Source of the DNA: Sediminimonas qiaohouensis DSM 21189
Lineage (GTDB): Bacteria > Pseudomonadota > Alphaproteobacteria > Rhodobacterales > Rhodobacteraceae
NCBI RefSeq assembly: GCF_000423645.1
Contig: NZ_AUIJ01000010.1
Location: forward strand, 62,001 to 126,000
DNA: 64,000 nucleotides
Direction: 5' to 3'
The stretch's first letter is position 1; each line of letters begins with the position of its first letter. Below, one piece after another: positions 1 through 8,427 of this stretch. The notes below the pieces were generated by a model. It had not been told where the DNA came from. It did no database searches and saw nothing but the letters and a program-made list of their open reading frames with translations. The translations under genes were made by a program, and so were the position numbers.

Positions 1-1149
1 CGGCATGTACGCGCCTAGCGGCCCGCCGACCTGCACCGCCTTGACGGGCCGCCCGCTGGCGGTGCCGCCCGCGACATCGTCGATCAACTCTCTCAGGGGC
101 ATGCCAAAGGCCGTCTCGAACAGGCCGCCGTATTTCACGTTGCCCGCGATCTGCACCGGCGTCGTGCCCTTGGAGCGGCCCAACCCGAAATCGGCATAGT
201 GCGCCGCGCCGCGCTCGAATATCACCGGCACGGTGGCCAGGCTGATCACGTTGTTGACGACTGTCGGCCGGCCCAGGAACCCCTCGATCGCCGGCAGCGG
301 CGGCTTGGCGCGGACAACGCCGCGCTTGCCCTCCAGCGAATTCAGCAGCGATGTCTCCTCGCCGCACACATACGCACCTGCCCCGACACGGATTTCCATG
401 TCGAACGCACGCCCCGATCCCAGCACGTCATCGCCCAGCATTCCGGCGGCGCGGGCGGCCTCGACGGCGGCGTTCATCACCTCGATGGCGACGGGGTATT
501 CGCTGCGCAGGTAGACGTAGCCGCGCGTGGCGCCCACTGCCAGCCCGGCAATCGCCATCCCCTCGATCAGGGTGAAGGGATCGCCCTCCATGATCATCCG
601 GTCGGCAAAGGTGCCGCTGTCGCCCTCGTCGGCGTTGCAGATAATGTATTTCTGCCCCGCCGGGGTGTCATGCACGGTTTTCCACTTGATCCCGGTGGGA
701 AAGCCCGCACCGCCGCGCCCGCGTAGGCCGCTGTCGGTAACTTCCTGCACAATATCTGCGGGGGTCATCGCGATCGCGCGGCGCAGCCCCGACAGGCCCC
801 CATGCGCCTCGTAATCGGCAATATCCAGCGGGTCGATCACGCCGCAGCGCGCGAATGTCAGGCGTGTCTGCCGGGCAAAGAACGGGATCTCTTCGACCGG
901 GCCTAGCGTTTCCGCGCTGCCATCCAAAAGCGCGGGCACGTCGGCCACACTCACCGGGCCATAAGCCAGCCGCACGCCATCGTCATGCTCGATCTCGACA
1001 AGCGGCTCCAGCCAGATCATGCCGCGGCTGCCGTTTCGCACGATCTGCACGTCTTTGCCGCCGGCCTGCGCCGCATCGCGGATCGCCTCCGCGACCGCGT
1101 CGGCGCCAAGGGCCTTTGCCGCGCTGTCGAGGGGAACGTAGATCTTCAT
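1..1149 (-). CDS. fdsB: NAD-dependent formate dehydrogenase, beta (diaphorase) subunit, partial
   Basis: The gene runs off the left edge of the window; the first 383 codons are present. The product is the NuoF-like flavoprotein that passes electrons from formate oxidation through FMN and an Fe-S centre to NAD+ in the soluble molybdenum formate dehydrogenase. An N-terminal thioredoxin-like region of about 120 residues precedes the FMN/NADH domain, which shows RGRGGAGFPTG, CNADEGDSGTF and GAYVCGEETSLL. The ATG at 1149 overlaps the fdsG stop (ATGA) and is preceded by AAGGAGG seven bases upstream inside fdsG, so translation is coupled. fdsA would be expected just outside the window. Family assignment is firm; the FDH rather than complex I reading rests on the short FdsG-type partner and the LysR context. 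Confidence 0.93.
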   Translation of the reverse strand, partial: MKIYVPLDSAAKALGADAVAEAIRDAAQAGGKDVQIVRNGSRGMIWLEPLVEIEHDDGVRLAYGPVSVADVPALLDGSAETLGPVEEIPFFARQTRLTFARCGVIDPLDIADYEAHGGLSGLRRAIAMTPADIVQEVTDSGLRGRGGAGFPTGIKWKTVHDTPAGQKYIICNADEGDSGTFADRMIMEGDPFTLIEGMAIAGLAVGATRGYVYLRSEYPVAIEVMNAAVEAARAAGMLGDDVLGSGRAFDMEIRVGAGAYVCGEETSLLNSLEGKRGVVRAKPPLPAIEGFLGRPTVVNNVISLATVPVIFERGAAHYADFGLGRSKGTTPVQIAGNVKYGGLFETAFGMPLRELIDDVAGGTASGRPVKAVQVGGPLGAYMP

Positions 1150-1622
1150 GCCCCGGCCTCCTTCAGGATCGTATCAAGCCGCTCCGCATCAACGCGGCCC
1201 ACCAATTCGCCATCGACCATCGCCGCCGGCCCGCAGGCGCACAGGCCCAGGCAATAGACCGGCTCGATCGTGATCGCGCCATCGGCGGTGGTGCCGTGCC
1301 ACGCGACCCCCAACCGCTCCAGCGCGGCATCGGCCAGCGCCGCGCCACCCATCGATTGGCACGCCTCGGCACGGCAGATCTTGACCACGTGGCGCCCGGC
1401 GGGCACGTCGCGGAAATCATGGTAGAATGATACCACGCCATGCACCTCGGCGCGCGTGATGTTCAGCGCGTCGGCGATCAGCGACACCGCCGCCTGCGGA
1501 ATATGGCCGAACGCCTCTTGCAAGCTGTGCAGGATCGGCAACAGCGGCCCTTCCTTCTGCAGGTGGCGCTCGATCAGGGGCTGCATTTCCCCCGCTGTTG
1601 GCTGTGGCAGGTCTTGGCGCAT
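1146..1622 (-). CDS. fdsG: NAD-dependent formate dehydrogenase, gamma subunit
   Basis: 158 residues, a NuoE-like thioredoxin-fold [2Fe-2S] protein that acts with FdsB in the diaphorase module. The four cluster ligands are visible as C83, C88 (CRAEAC), C124 and C128 (CLGLC). Its length matches FdsG, and the CRAEACQSMGG stretch is characteristic of FdsG rather than respiratory NuoE. It is the first gene of the fds operon, with 110 bp of non-coding DNA between it and the LysR gene upstream. That gap carries a perfect inverted repeat that suits a LysR activator site. The stop overlaps the fdsB start by four bases. Confidence 0.93.
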   Translation of the reverse strand: MRQDLPQPTAGEMQPLIERHLQKEGPLLPILHSLQEAFGHIPQAAVSLIADALNITRAEVHGVVSFYHDFRDVPAGRHVVKICRAEACQSMGGAALADAALERLGVAWHGTTADGAITIEPVYCLGLCACGPAAMVDGELVGRVDAERLDTILKEAGA

Positions 1623-1696
1623 ATCGCCCCCCAGTCATTGCTATCGCGCATGGGTGGAGCAATCAGCATTTCAGATCAATATCGGTGTTCCGTTGC

Positions 1697-1717
1697 TTGA
1701 TAGGCGTATCCTATCAA
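1697..1717. promoter_or_regulatory. LysR-type operator in front of fdsG
   Basis: Perfect inverted repeat TTGATAGG-N5-CCTATCAA, 75 bp upstream of the fdsG start. The core ATAG-N7-CTAT is a T-N11-A box of the kind LysR regulators bind. The same ATAG-N7-CTAT core recurs at 2676..2690 in front of the LysR gene itself, which supports a shared regulator. Binding is inferred. Confidence 0.7.
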
Positions 1718-1732
1718 AAAAACGCCCGCGGC

Positions 1733-2641
1733 TCAAACCACACCGGTGCCCGCGTGAGGTTTGGTCGCGGCCAGACCCGCCTCGTCCAGCAGCGCCTGAA
1801 GCACCGGCGTGTGCGGCTCGCGGTACGGGGCGACAAGGCCCACCGAGTGCCCCTCGCTACTTTGCAGGATCGGGATAATCCGCAACGCCTTGCCCGCGGT
1901 CAGGAACCGCGCCAGATCCTGCGGCAGGATCGTCGTCCAGCCGCCGTTTTCCACATGCGCGACCAGTACCACCGTGGAGTTCGATTCCATCCGTGCCTGC
2001 GGTGCCACGCCGGCATCCATGAAATTCTTGTTGATGATCCGCCGGTTCTGCATGTCGGGCGTCAGCAGGCACAGCTTCAGATCAGCCAGATCCTGCCACG
2101 TCACCGCATCACGTCCAGCCAGCGGATGATCGGGCCCGCACACCAGCGTGTATCGCTCGCGATACAGAAACGCGGTGGAAACGCGGCCCAATGGCTCGTT
2201 ATCTAGATAGGAAATCCCCGCGTCGATATCGAGGTTCTCCAGCATCGTCAGGATCTCGGCCGAGGTGCGCGACAGGATCGTGAAATCAACGTTCGGGTGG
2301 CGCAGGTTGAAATCCGACGCCAGCCGCGACGCCCATGTCAACGCGGTCGGGATCACCGCGATCCGCAGATGCCCCGACAGGCCCTTGCGGGTATATCGCA
2401 TCTCCTCGCGCAGCATGCGCGCATCGCCCACGATCTGCCGCGCCCAGACCAGCGCGCGCTGCCCCTCGGGCGTCAGCCCGCCAAACCGCGAACCGCGCTG
2501 CACCAGTTTGACGCCAAGCTGATCCTCAAGCTGCCGCAGCCCCGTCGAAAGCGTCGGCTGCGTCACACCAAGGCTGGCCGCCGCGCGGCCAAAGTGCTGC
2601 TCCTTGGCCAGCGCCATGAACATTTCAAGCCTGTTTATCAT
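1733..2641 (-). CDS. LysR-family regulator, probable regulator of the formate dehydrogenase operon
   Basis: 302 residues: an N-terminal winged helix-turn-helix (about residues 1-60, with AAASLGVTQPTLSTGLRQLE) and a LysR substrate-binding domain. It lies directly upstream of fdsG on the same strand, the arrangement known for FdsR-type regulators of formate dehydrogenase operons. Two copies of an ATAG-N7-CTAT palindrome, one before fdsG (1697..1717) and one just outside this gene's own start (2675..2691), suggest operon control plus autoregulation. The effector would be formate or a related metabolite by analogy; nothing in the sequence proves it. Confidence 0.88.
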   Translation of the reverse strand: MINRLEMFMALAKEQHFGRAAASLGVTQPTLSTGLRQLEDQLGVKLVQRGSRFGGLTPEGQRALVWARQIVGDARMLREEMRYTRKGLSGHLRIAVIPTALTWASRLASDFNLRHPNVDFTILSRTSAEILTMLENLDIDAGISYLDNEPLGRVSTAFLYRERYTLVCGPDHPLAGRDAVTWQDLADLKLCLLTPDMQNRRIINKNFMDAGVAPQARMESNSTVVLVAHVENGGWTTILPQDLARFLTAGKALRIIPILQSSEGHSVGLVAPYREPHTPVLQALLDEAGLAATKPHAGTGVV

Positions 2642-2674
2642 GGATAAACCGATAGCATCGCCTGGGCGGATTTC

Positions 2675-2691
2675 AATAGAAATCGCCTATT
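2675..2691. promoter_or_regulatory. second copy of the fds LysR operator
   Basis: AATAG-N7-CTATT inverted repeat 34 bp upstream of the LysR gene start, sharing ATAG-N7-CTAT with the site in front of fdsG. Its left end overlaps the last codons of the DUF2237 gene. Probably an autoregulatory site. Confidence 0.55.
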
Positions 2692-3067
2692 CATCCAGCG
2701 CATAGGTTTCAAGCACCCGCATCGGCACGATATCCAGCGCGCTTTGATGCGTCGCCGACAGCATGACACGCGGCGCGCAGCCCTCATCATGCGCCTGCAG
2801 AAACCGCGCCGCGCACAGGCACCAGCGGTCCCCGACCGACAGGCCCGCAAAGCCAAACTCGGGGCGCGGCGTGCTCAGATCGTTGCCGACATACTTGGAA
2901 TAGGCCAGGAACTCGGCCGTCATCACGGCACAAACGGTGTGGCGACCGGTATCCTCGGCACAGGTGTTGCAATGCCCGTCCCGGAAAAAACCCGTCACCG
3001 GATCGTTTGAACATGGTACCAGGGCCTGCCCAAACACGTTGACCGACTCGAACTTGTGAATTTCCAT
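2687..3067 (-). CDS. DUF2237 family protein
   Basis: 126 residues when started at the ATG at 3067, which has GGAGG six bases upstream (3074..3078); an upstream in-frame start would add 26 unconserved residues. The sequence fits the DUF2237 family: short cytosolic proteins with conserved cysteines (VPCSNDP, GHCNTCAEDTGRHTVC) and a GDRWCLCAARFLQA segment. The biochemical role of the family is not known. It precedes the LysR gene on the same strand with a gap of 45 bp and could be cotranscribed with it. Confidence 0.8.
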   Translation of the reverse strand: MEIHKFESVNVFGQALVPCSNDPVTGFFRDGHCNTCAEDTGRHTVCAVMTAEFLAYSKYVGNDLSTPRPEFGFAGLSVGDRWCLCAARFLQAHDEGCAPRVMLSATHQSALDIVPMRVLETYALDE

Positions 3068-3098
3068 CGGCTGCCTCCGTCTGTGATCGCACGCCGGA

Positions 3099-3134
3099 CA
3101 GGTAATCCGGTGTGGGCAGGTAATCCAGTGTTCG
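3099..3134. repeat. 18-bp tandem direct repeat upstream of the DUF2237 gene
   Basis: Two adjacent 18-bp units both begin CAGGTAATCC and continue RGTGT (3099 and 3117), followed by a looser CAGGTTACCC at 3145. The array lies 32-67 bp upstream of the start codon, where a tandem activator or repressor site would sit. No known consensus recognised. Confidence 0.4.
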
Positions 3135-3219
3135 CCACCTGACACAGGTTACCCGATAATGGTCTTGTCGGCCATGCCGGGGGGCATGAACGGCCTTGAG
3201 CGGATGAGGTGGATGAATG

Positions 3220-3291
3220 AGGGGCCGCGCAGTGCCCGACCGCCGGGTGGGCGCTGCGCGGCGGCGCGCAAGCGCGCCTCTATTCCGCGCA
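3220..3291 (+). repeat. dispersed intergenic repeat A, short copy (A1)
   Basis: Two modules also found in the full copy at 45061..45280 are fused here: the GTGCCCGACCGCCGGGTGG module and the module ending CGCGCCTCTATTCCGCGCA. The fusion point is GGGCGCTGC, which occurs in both modules of the full copy, so this looks like an internal deletion between short direct repeats. This element and the tandem repeat at 3099 are the only structure seen in the 322-bp gap 3068..3389. Confidence 0.75.
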
Positions 3292-3389
3292 TTGGCGCCA
3301 AGCCTGAACGGCAACAACAGCCCATCCCCCCCTTATGTCAGATGTCGAACACCAGGCGGCCCGATACGCCATGATGAGGGCAGTGATAC

Positions 3390-4097
3390 TCACCGAAACC
3401 TGTCGCGCAGCTTCTCCAGCGGGCTGCGGCGATCCGGCTGCGGCTCGGACTCTGGCTTCTGCTCTGGCTGCGGCGCGGACTTGTCCGGGCGCCCCGGCGC
3501 CCCTTCGCCGCCGCCCGACCGCGCCGGCGCCGTCCGCCGCGCCACCGCGTTCAGGAACTTCGGTGCCTCCCCCGCCGCCAGGTCGGGCGCGCCGTCGCTT
3601 ATCCCGCGCAGCAGGTCGTCCAACCACTCCTGATCGGCGCGGGCAAAATCGCGCAGCACGTATTGCGCCACCGCGTCCTTGTGCCCCGGATGCCCGACCC
3701 CCAGGCGCACGCGCCCGAACTCGGCCCCGATATGCGACTGGATCGAGCGTAGCCCGTTATGCCCCGCATGCCCGCCGCCCCGCTTGAACCGCACCTTGCC
3801 CGGGGCAAGATCCAACTCGTCGTGAAACACAATCACGTCCGCCGGCGTCAGCTTGTAGAACCGCACCGCCTCGCCTACCGATTGCCCCGACAGGTTCATG
3901 AAGGTCGCAGGCTTAAGCAGCACCACCTTCTCGCTGCCCAGGCGCCCCTCGGCGACATGGCCTTGGAACCGCGCGCGCCACGGGCCAAACCCGTGGTCGG
4001 CGGCGATCCGGTCGACCGCCATGAACCCGATATTGTGTCGGTTTCCGGCGTATTTGGCCCCCGGATTGCCCAACCCAGCGAAGATCAGCATGCGCAT
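3390..4097 (-). CDS. pth: peptidyl-tRNA hydrolase
   Basis: 235 residues from the ATG at 4097; the frame stays open upstream, but the family begins at this MRMLIFAGLGNPG. The enzyme releases tRNA from peptidyl-tRNA that drops off ribosomes. Catalytic and binding residues are visible as N11, H21, N68 and D93 (E. coli N10, H20, N68, D93), with FHDELDLAPGKVR and GGHAGHNGLRS. The last 40 residues form a Pro/Glu/Arg-rich tail beyond the usual 190-195 residue core, common in alphaproteobacteria. It follows rplY, a frequent gene pair, but a hairpin terminator separates them. Confidence 0.96.
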   Translation of the reverse strand: MRMLIFAGLGNPGAKYAGNRHNIGFMAVDRIAADHGFGPWRARFQGHVAEGRLGSEKVVLLKPATFMNLSGQSVGEAVRFYKLTPADVIVFHDELDLAPGKVRFKRGGGHAGHNGLRSIQSHIGAEFGRVRLGVGHPGHKDAVAQYVLRDFARADQEWLDDLLRGISDGAPDLAAGEAPKFLNAVARRTAPARSGGGEGAPGRPDKSAPQPEQKPESEPQPDRRSPLEKLRDRFR

Positions 4098-4172
4098 ATT
4101 CCCTTGCCTGAACCGGGGCAGTCCTACCGCGTTTCGGCGCGGTTTTGAAGCACCCCCGCGCCCCCGCGCACG

Positions 4173-4207
4173 CAAAAAGGGCGCGGCCCTTGTCGGTGCC
4201 GCGCCCC
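4173..4207 (-). terminator. intrinsic terminator after rplY
   Basis: On the minus strand a GGGCGCGGC/GCCGCGCCC stem with an 11-nt loop is followed directly by TTTTTGCG. It lies 33 bp after the rplY stop and before pth, so pth probably depends on read-through or its own promoter. Confidence 0.8.
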
Positions 4208-4239
4208 CACTGTCCCCCGCAAGCGGGGATCGGCGGTGA

Positions 4240-4896
4240 TCAGTCTTCGCTGCTCTCGCCGGTGTCTTCGGCGCCTTCGGCCTCGGCCTCTTCGCCTTCT
4301 TCCTCTTCGTCATCCGCCGAACGCAGGCTGGACGGCGCCGATACGTTCGCGATCACGAAATCGCGGTCGATGGTCGGCTTGGCGCCCTTGGGCAAGTCCA
4401 CGTCGGAAATGGTGACGGTGTCGCCGATCTGCAGCTTGGACAGGTCCACGGTGATGCTCTCGGGGATGTCGCCGGCGGTCACGCGCAGTTCCACCTCGGG
4501 ACGCACAACCGTCAGAACGCCGCCCGCCCGCAGGCCGGGGCAATCCTCTTCGCCGACGAAATCGACATGGATGAACAGGTTGATCTTCGTGGTGCGGCGC
4601 AGGCGCATCAGGTCCAGGTGCGTCGGCAGGTCCTTGACCACGTCGCGCTGCACATCGCGGCAGATCACGCGCACATCCTCGTGGCCGTCAACCTTGAGGT
4701 TGAACAGGGTGGACTTGAACCGCCCATCCTTCAGCTTCTTGATCAGCGCGTTATAAGGGATGTTGATCGGCAGCGGATCGCTGTCGCCGCCGAATACGAT
4801 ACCCGGAACCATGTGCGCGCGGCGCGCTGCACGAGCGGCGCCCTTGCCCGTCCCCGTGCGTTCCTGGGCGTGAAGATCAGGAATTTCTCCAGCCAT
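4240..4896 (-). CDS. rplY: 50S ribosomal protein L25/general stress protein Ctc
   Basis: 218 residues starting [13 protein letters not shown] at 4896. This is the long TL5/CTC form: an N-terminal L25 5S-rRNA-binding domain (about 1-95) followed by the beta-rich C-terminal domain. It ends in a highly acidic tail of Asp/Glu/Ala. The frame stays open upstream of 4896 but without conserved sequence. Gene order rplY-pth is conserved in many bacteria. A terminator lies just downstream. Confidence 0.96.
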   Translation of the reverse strand: MAGEIPDLHAQERTGTGKGAARAARRAHMVPGIVFGGDSDPLPINIPYNALIKKLKDGRFKSTLFNLKVDGHEDVRVICRDVQRDVVKDLPTHLDLMRLRRTTKINLFIHVDFVGEEDCPGLRAGGVLTVVRPEVELRVTAGDIPESITVDLSKLQIGDTVTISDVDLPKGAKPTIDRDFVIANVSAPSSLRSADDEEEEGEEAEAEGAEDTGESSED

Positions 4897-5024
4897 GTCA
4901 GTCTCCATATATTGGGGCGGGCATCCTCCAAGGCTGTATGCCCGCGTTAAGGTGTGCGCGTATAGACCAGACAACCGCCATTGGAAAGAGGGCGCAGCGG
5001 GTTTTTTCTGCACCCCCGGCCGCA

Positions 5025-5642
5025 TCACCCCAACAGGTGCCCGCCCGCCTCCATGATCCGCGCATGCAGCGCGAAATCATTGGCCCGCGCGCGCCGCAGC
5101 TGCGCCTCCACCTGCGCACTGATCGGCGCCTCCGCCCCGGGCGAGACATTGCGCTGCGACACCTCGATATCACGGCCCGTGCGCTCCTCCATGAAGCGGT
5201 GGAACACGCCCAGCTTCTCATAGGCGAACAGATGCTCGACATGCACCCCGCCATCACCCGAGGACAGGAACGCAAACTGACTGCCGATATCGGCATAGGT
5301 CGGCGGCGCGTCCGAAATCGCGGCCAGCACGAAACTGTCGAAATCAAGGCCCGCCGCGCTGCGCGGGGTGCCTTTGCGCTCGGGGCGCTGGCGGTATCTG
5401 TACCAACTGCGCAAATGCTCCAACGGATCGCGCATCACCGCCACCCGCTCCGGGCGCAGCCCGTGCACCTGCGCCAGGTAGGGCGCAAAATGCTGCTCAT
5501 AGGTGCGCAGGTTCATATGCTTGAGATGCCCCTTATGCGCCATCACGATATCGGCGCGCGAGCGCAGCGAGACATGATACGCCGTGCTGCCGGTCTTGGG
5601 CACCGCGAACAAGGTCAGGTTGGCATCGACAAAGACAAGCAT
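5025..5642 (-). CDS. sulfotransferase-like P-loop protein
   Basis: 205 residues from the ATG at 5642. The start of the protein carries [10 protein letters not shown], matching the 5'-phosphosulfate-binding PSB loop of PAPS-dependent sulfotransferases, and [14 protein letters not shown] matches the 3'-phosphate-binding motif. The rest is weakly conserved, and a substrate cannot be named; related bacterial proteins act on carbohydrates or lipids. The ribosome binding site is poor. The gene lies between lldD and rplY on the same strand. A gene-end repeat (5721..5779) separates it from lldD, so it probably has its own promoter. Confidence 0.7.
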   Translation of the reverse strand: MLVFVDANLTLFAVPKTGSTAYHVSLRSRADIVMAHKGHLKHMNLRTYEQHFAPYLAQVHGLRPERVAVMRDPLEHLRSWYRYRQRPERKGTPRSAAGLDFDSFVLAAISDAPPTYADIGSQFAFLSSGDGGVHVEHLFAYEKLGVFHRFMEERTGRDIEVSQRNVSPGAEAPISAQVEAQLRRARANDFALHARIMEAGGHLLG

Positions 5643-5720
5643 CGCGCAAGGGTCCCTCAAGACATCCCGCGCACCCTGCCGCCCCCGCGCCCCGCCATCA
5701 AGCCCGAAACCGCCCACAGT

Positions 5721-5779
5721 TTCTTCTGGCAGGAAATATCCCGGGGGAATCGCCGACAGGCGATGGGGGCAGCGCCCCC
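5721..5779 (-). repeat. gene-end repeat after lldD (hairpin-hairpin-tail)
   Basis: Read on the minus strand: GGGGGC-GCT-GCCCCC hairpin, then ATCGCC-TGTC-GGCGAT hairpin, then CCCGGGATATTT followed by CCAGAAGAA. It starts about 30 bp after the lldD stop and has the same orientation. It is nearly identical to the element at 8428..8485. Probable transcript 3' end; function inferred. Confidence 0.7.
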
Positions 5780-5809
5780 TCACCGCTTAGCCGCCCGGGC
5801 GTACCGCCG

Positions 5810-6973
5810 CTACTGCCAGCGCCCCTCGAAATCCTCCGGGACCAGCAGGATATCGCGGTCCAGCTCGTCGATCCGCCGCCGTCCGCATAGCGCCATGGAC
5901 ACGTCCAGCTCCTTGTGGATCACCTCCAGCGCGCGGGTCACGCCCGCCTGCCCCATCGCGCCCAACCCATAGGTAAAGGCGCGCCCGATATAGGTGCCCT
6001 TCGCCCCCATCGCCACGGCCTTGAGCACGTCCTGCCCCGACCGGATGCCGCTATCAAGATGCACCTCCACCTTGTCGCCCACCGCGTCCAGGATCGCCGG
6101 CAACGCCCGGATCGAGCTAAGCGCACCATCGAGTTGCCGGCCGCCGTGGTTCGACACCACGATCGCATCGGCCCCGACTTTGAGCGCCATCCGCGCGTCG
6201 TCGGCATCAAGGATACCCTTCAGGATCACCTTTCCGCCCCATTGCTCCTTCAACTTGGCGATCTTGTCCCAATCCAGCGATGGATCGAACTGCTCGCCTG
6301 TCCACGCCATCAGCGACGAAGGGTCGGACACACCTTGCACATGTCCCACGATATTGCCGAAATCGCGCCGCTTCGCGCCCAGCATCCCGATCCCCCAGCG
6401 CCACTTCGTCGCAAGGTTCATCATCGTCGGAATAGTCAGCTTGGGCGGCGCCGACAGCCCATTCTTCAGATCCCTGTGCCGCTGCCCCAGGATCTGCAAA
6501 TCCAGCGTGATCACCAACGCCGAGCAATTCGCAGCGCGGGCGCGCTCGATCAGCCGGCTCAGGTAATCCTGATCTTTCATCGTATATAGCTGGAACCAGA
6601 ACGGCGCGCTGGTGGCCTCGGCCACCTCCTCGATCGAGTTTATCGACATCGTCGATAGGGTGAACGGCACCCCGAACGCCTCGGCGGCGCGGGCCGCCTT
6701 GATCTCGCCATCGGCGCATTGCATCCCGGTCAGGCCCACAGGCGCCAGCGCAACGGGCATCGCCACGTCCTGCCCGACCATCTGCGTCGCGGTCGACCGG
6801 CCCGTCATGTCCACCGCCACCCGTTGCCTCAACCGGATATCCTCGAAATCGCTGGTGTTCTCGCGGAACGTCTGCTCGGTCCAACTGCCGCTTTCGGCAT
6901 AATCGTAAAACATGCGCGGCACGCGGCGCTGATACAGGCGTTTGAGATCGTCGATATTGGTAATCACGGGCAT
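5810..6973 (-). CDS. lldD: FMN-dependent alpha-hydroxy-acid dehydrogenase, probable L-lactate dehydrogenase
   Basis: 387 residues, the usual length of LldD. The enzyme oxidises an L-2-hydroxy acid, most likely L-lactate to pyruvate, with electrons passing to the quinone pool at the membrane. Seen: YDYAESGSWTEQT near the N-terminus, PVALAPVGL, a core lysine in ILKGI, and the active-site histidine H276 in SNHGGRQLDGA followed by DSGIRSGQDVLKA. The start at 6973 begins the conserved MPVITNIDDLKRLYQRR. No lactate permease or regulator is adjacent, so glycolate or mandelate cannot be excluded as substrate. Confidence 0.88.
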   Translation of the reverse strand: MPVITNIDDLKRLYQRRVPRMFYDYAESGSWTEQTFRENTSDFEDIRLRQRVAVDMTGRSTATQMVGQDVAMPVALAPVGLTGMQCADGEIKAARAAEAFGVPFTLSTMSINSIEEVAEATSAPFWFQLYTMKDQDYLSRLIERARAANCSALVITLDLQILGQRHRDLKNGLSAPPKLTIPTMMNLATKWRWGIGMLGAKRRDFGNIVGHVQGVSDPSSLMAWTGEQFDPSLDWDKIAKLKEQWGGKVILKGILDADDARMALKVGADAIVVSNHGGRQLDGALSSIRALPAILDAVGDKVEVHLDSGIRSGQDVLKAVAMGAKGTYIGRAFTYGLGAMGQAGVTRALEVIHKELDVSMALCGRRRIDELDRDILLVPEDFEGRWQ

Positions 6974-7127
6974 GTCTCTGGCCTTTTCGGGCTGAACTGG
7001 TCTGAATTTGTTACCCGTTCGGGGGTTTCGCTGCAACGCAAAAGCGCCGTTGCACACGCTCCGCCGCGCGCTAGCATGGCGGCGGCACTGACAACACGGA
7101 AACTGGCAACACGGAAAGGGCCCAGCG

Positions 7128-7580
7128 ATGTATTTCGACGATCTGCCCGTTGGCTACCGCTTTGAAACCGGCGCGCGCACACTTGATCTGGAGGCGATCA
7201 CCGGCTTTGCCGGCACCTGGGATCCACAGCCCTTCCACGTCGATGCCGAGGCCGCCGCCGCCTCCCCCTATGGCGGCATCATCGCCAGCGGCTTTCACAC
7301 CCTGCTCACCGCCTTCGCCCTGACGCTTGAGGCGGACGTGTGGAACGAGGCGTCGATGGGCTCGCCCGGCATGGACGATATCCGCTGGCGCCGCCCGGTG
7401 CGCCCCGGCGACACCCTGCGCGTGCACGCCGAGGTGATCGCCGCCGCCCCATCGGCCTCGCGCCCCGACCGCGGACGTACCACGATCCGCTATGACGTGC
7501 TCAACCAGGATGACGAGCTGGTCATGCAATACAGCGCCACTCATATCCTGAAAAGAAAATATGAGAGCGACTCGCAATAG
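7128..7580 (+). CDS. MaoC-like dehydratase
   Basis: 150 residues, a single hot-dog fold. The hydratase-2 catalytic dyad is visible as D32 and H37 (WDPQPFHVD), with the downstream GGIIASGFH segment. The expected reaction is hydration or dehydration of an (R)-3-hydroxyacyl-CoA, substrate unknown. It is divergent from lldD and 63 bp upstream of the ZIP transporter gene, with which it may be cotranscribed although no functional link is obvious. A second single-domain MaoC protein is at 38828..39271. Confidence 0.85.
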   Translation: MYFDDLPVGYRFETGARTLDLEAITGFAGTWDPQPFHVDAEAAAASPYGGIIASGFHTLLTAFALTLEADVWNEASMGSPGMDDIRWRRPVRPGDTLRVHAEVIAAAPSASRPDRGRTTIRYDVLNQDDELVMQYSATHILKRKYESDSQ

Positions 7581-7643
7581 CCTTGCAATCCCGCTCCGAA
7601 TGATGGAGCGTGCCGCCAACTCAGCAACCCGAAAGGCGCCCCC

Positions 7644-8417
7644 ATGAACATCATCCTGATCGGCGTTCTGGCCAGCCTCGGCGCCGGGCTGATGACAGGT
7701 GTCGGCGCCATACCGGTGCTGTTCGGCAAACACATCAACCGACGCAACAACGACATGATGCTGGGCTTCGCCGCAGGGGTGATGATCTCGGCCTCGTTCT
7801 TCTCGCTGATCCTGCCGGGGATTGAGGAAGCGACCGATATCTACGGATCAATCCCCGTCGCGGCGCTGCTCGCCGCCGCCGGGATCGCGGCCGGCGCGGC
7901 CTTCGTCGCCGGCCTCAACGAATCGCTGCCGCACGAGCATTTCATCATCGGCCCCGAAGGCGCCGACCCAGGCGCGCTGCCCCGGATCTGGCTGTTCATC
8001 ATCGCCATCACCATCCACAACTTCCCCGAAGGCATGGCCGTCGGCATCGGCTTTGGCGGCGGGAACATGACCAATGGGCTATCCCTGGCCACCGGCATCG
8101 GCCTGCAAAACGCCCCCGAGGGGCTGGCCGTGGCCCTGGCCTTGCGCGGCCAGGGATACGCCCGGCTGGCATCCTTCCTGATCGCGCTGGCCACCGGCAT
8201 GGTCGAGCCGGTCGGCGGCCTCTTGGGCATCGCGATGATCAACGTTTCGGTCTACGTGCTGCCGCTGGGCCTGACCTTCGCCGCCGGTGCGATGCTCTAT
8301 ATCATCAGCCATGAAATCATCCCCGAGACCCACCGCTACGGCCACCAGAAATGGGCCACCACCGGCCTGATCGTGGGGCTGATCCTGATGATGATGCTCG
8401 ACGTCACACTGGGCTGA
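7644..8417 (+). CDS. ZIP family divalent-metal transporter
   Basis: 257 residues with eight predicted membrane segments in the ZIP pattern. The metal-transport helices carry HNFPEG (125-130) and NAPEG (156-160), with a later SHEIIPETH near the end. This is the GufA/ZupT type, importing Zn2+ and possibly Fe2+ or Mn2+ across the inner membrane. It follows a MaoC gene. A hairpin-tail repeat starts 11 bp after the stop, marking a likely transcript end. No Zur or Fur box was recognised upstream. Confidence 0.9.
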   Translation: MNIILIGVLASLGAGLMTGVGAIPVLFGKHINRRNNDMMLGFAAGVMISASFFSLILPGIEEATDIYGSIPVAALLAAAGIAAGAAFVAGLNESLPHEHFIIGPEGADPGALPRIWLFIIAITIHNFPEGMAVGIGFGGGNMTNGLSLATGIGLQNAPEGLAVALALRGQGYARLASFLIALATGMVEPVGGLLGIAMINVSVYVLPLGLTFAAGAMLYIISHEIIPETHRYGHQKWATTGLIVGLILMMMLDVTLG

Positions 8418-8427
8418 AAGGCCGCAA

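Noticed and set aside
4938-5972. A 344-codon plus-strand frame over the sulfotransferase and lldD end
   Set aside because: Antisense to two supported genes; its apparent similarity to another frame near 8.4 kb comes only from the shared gene-end repeat.
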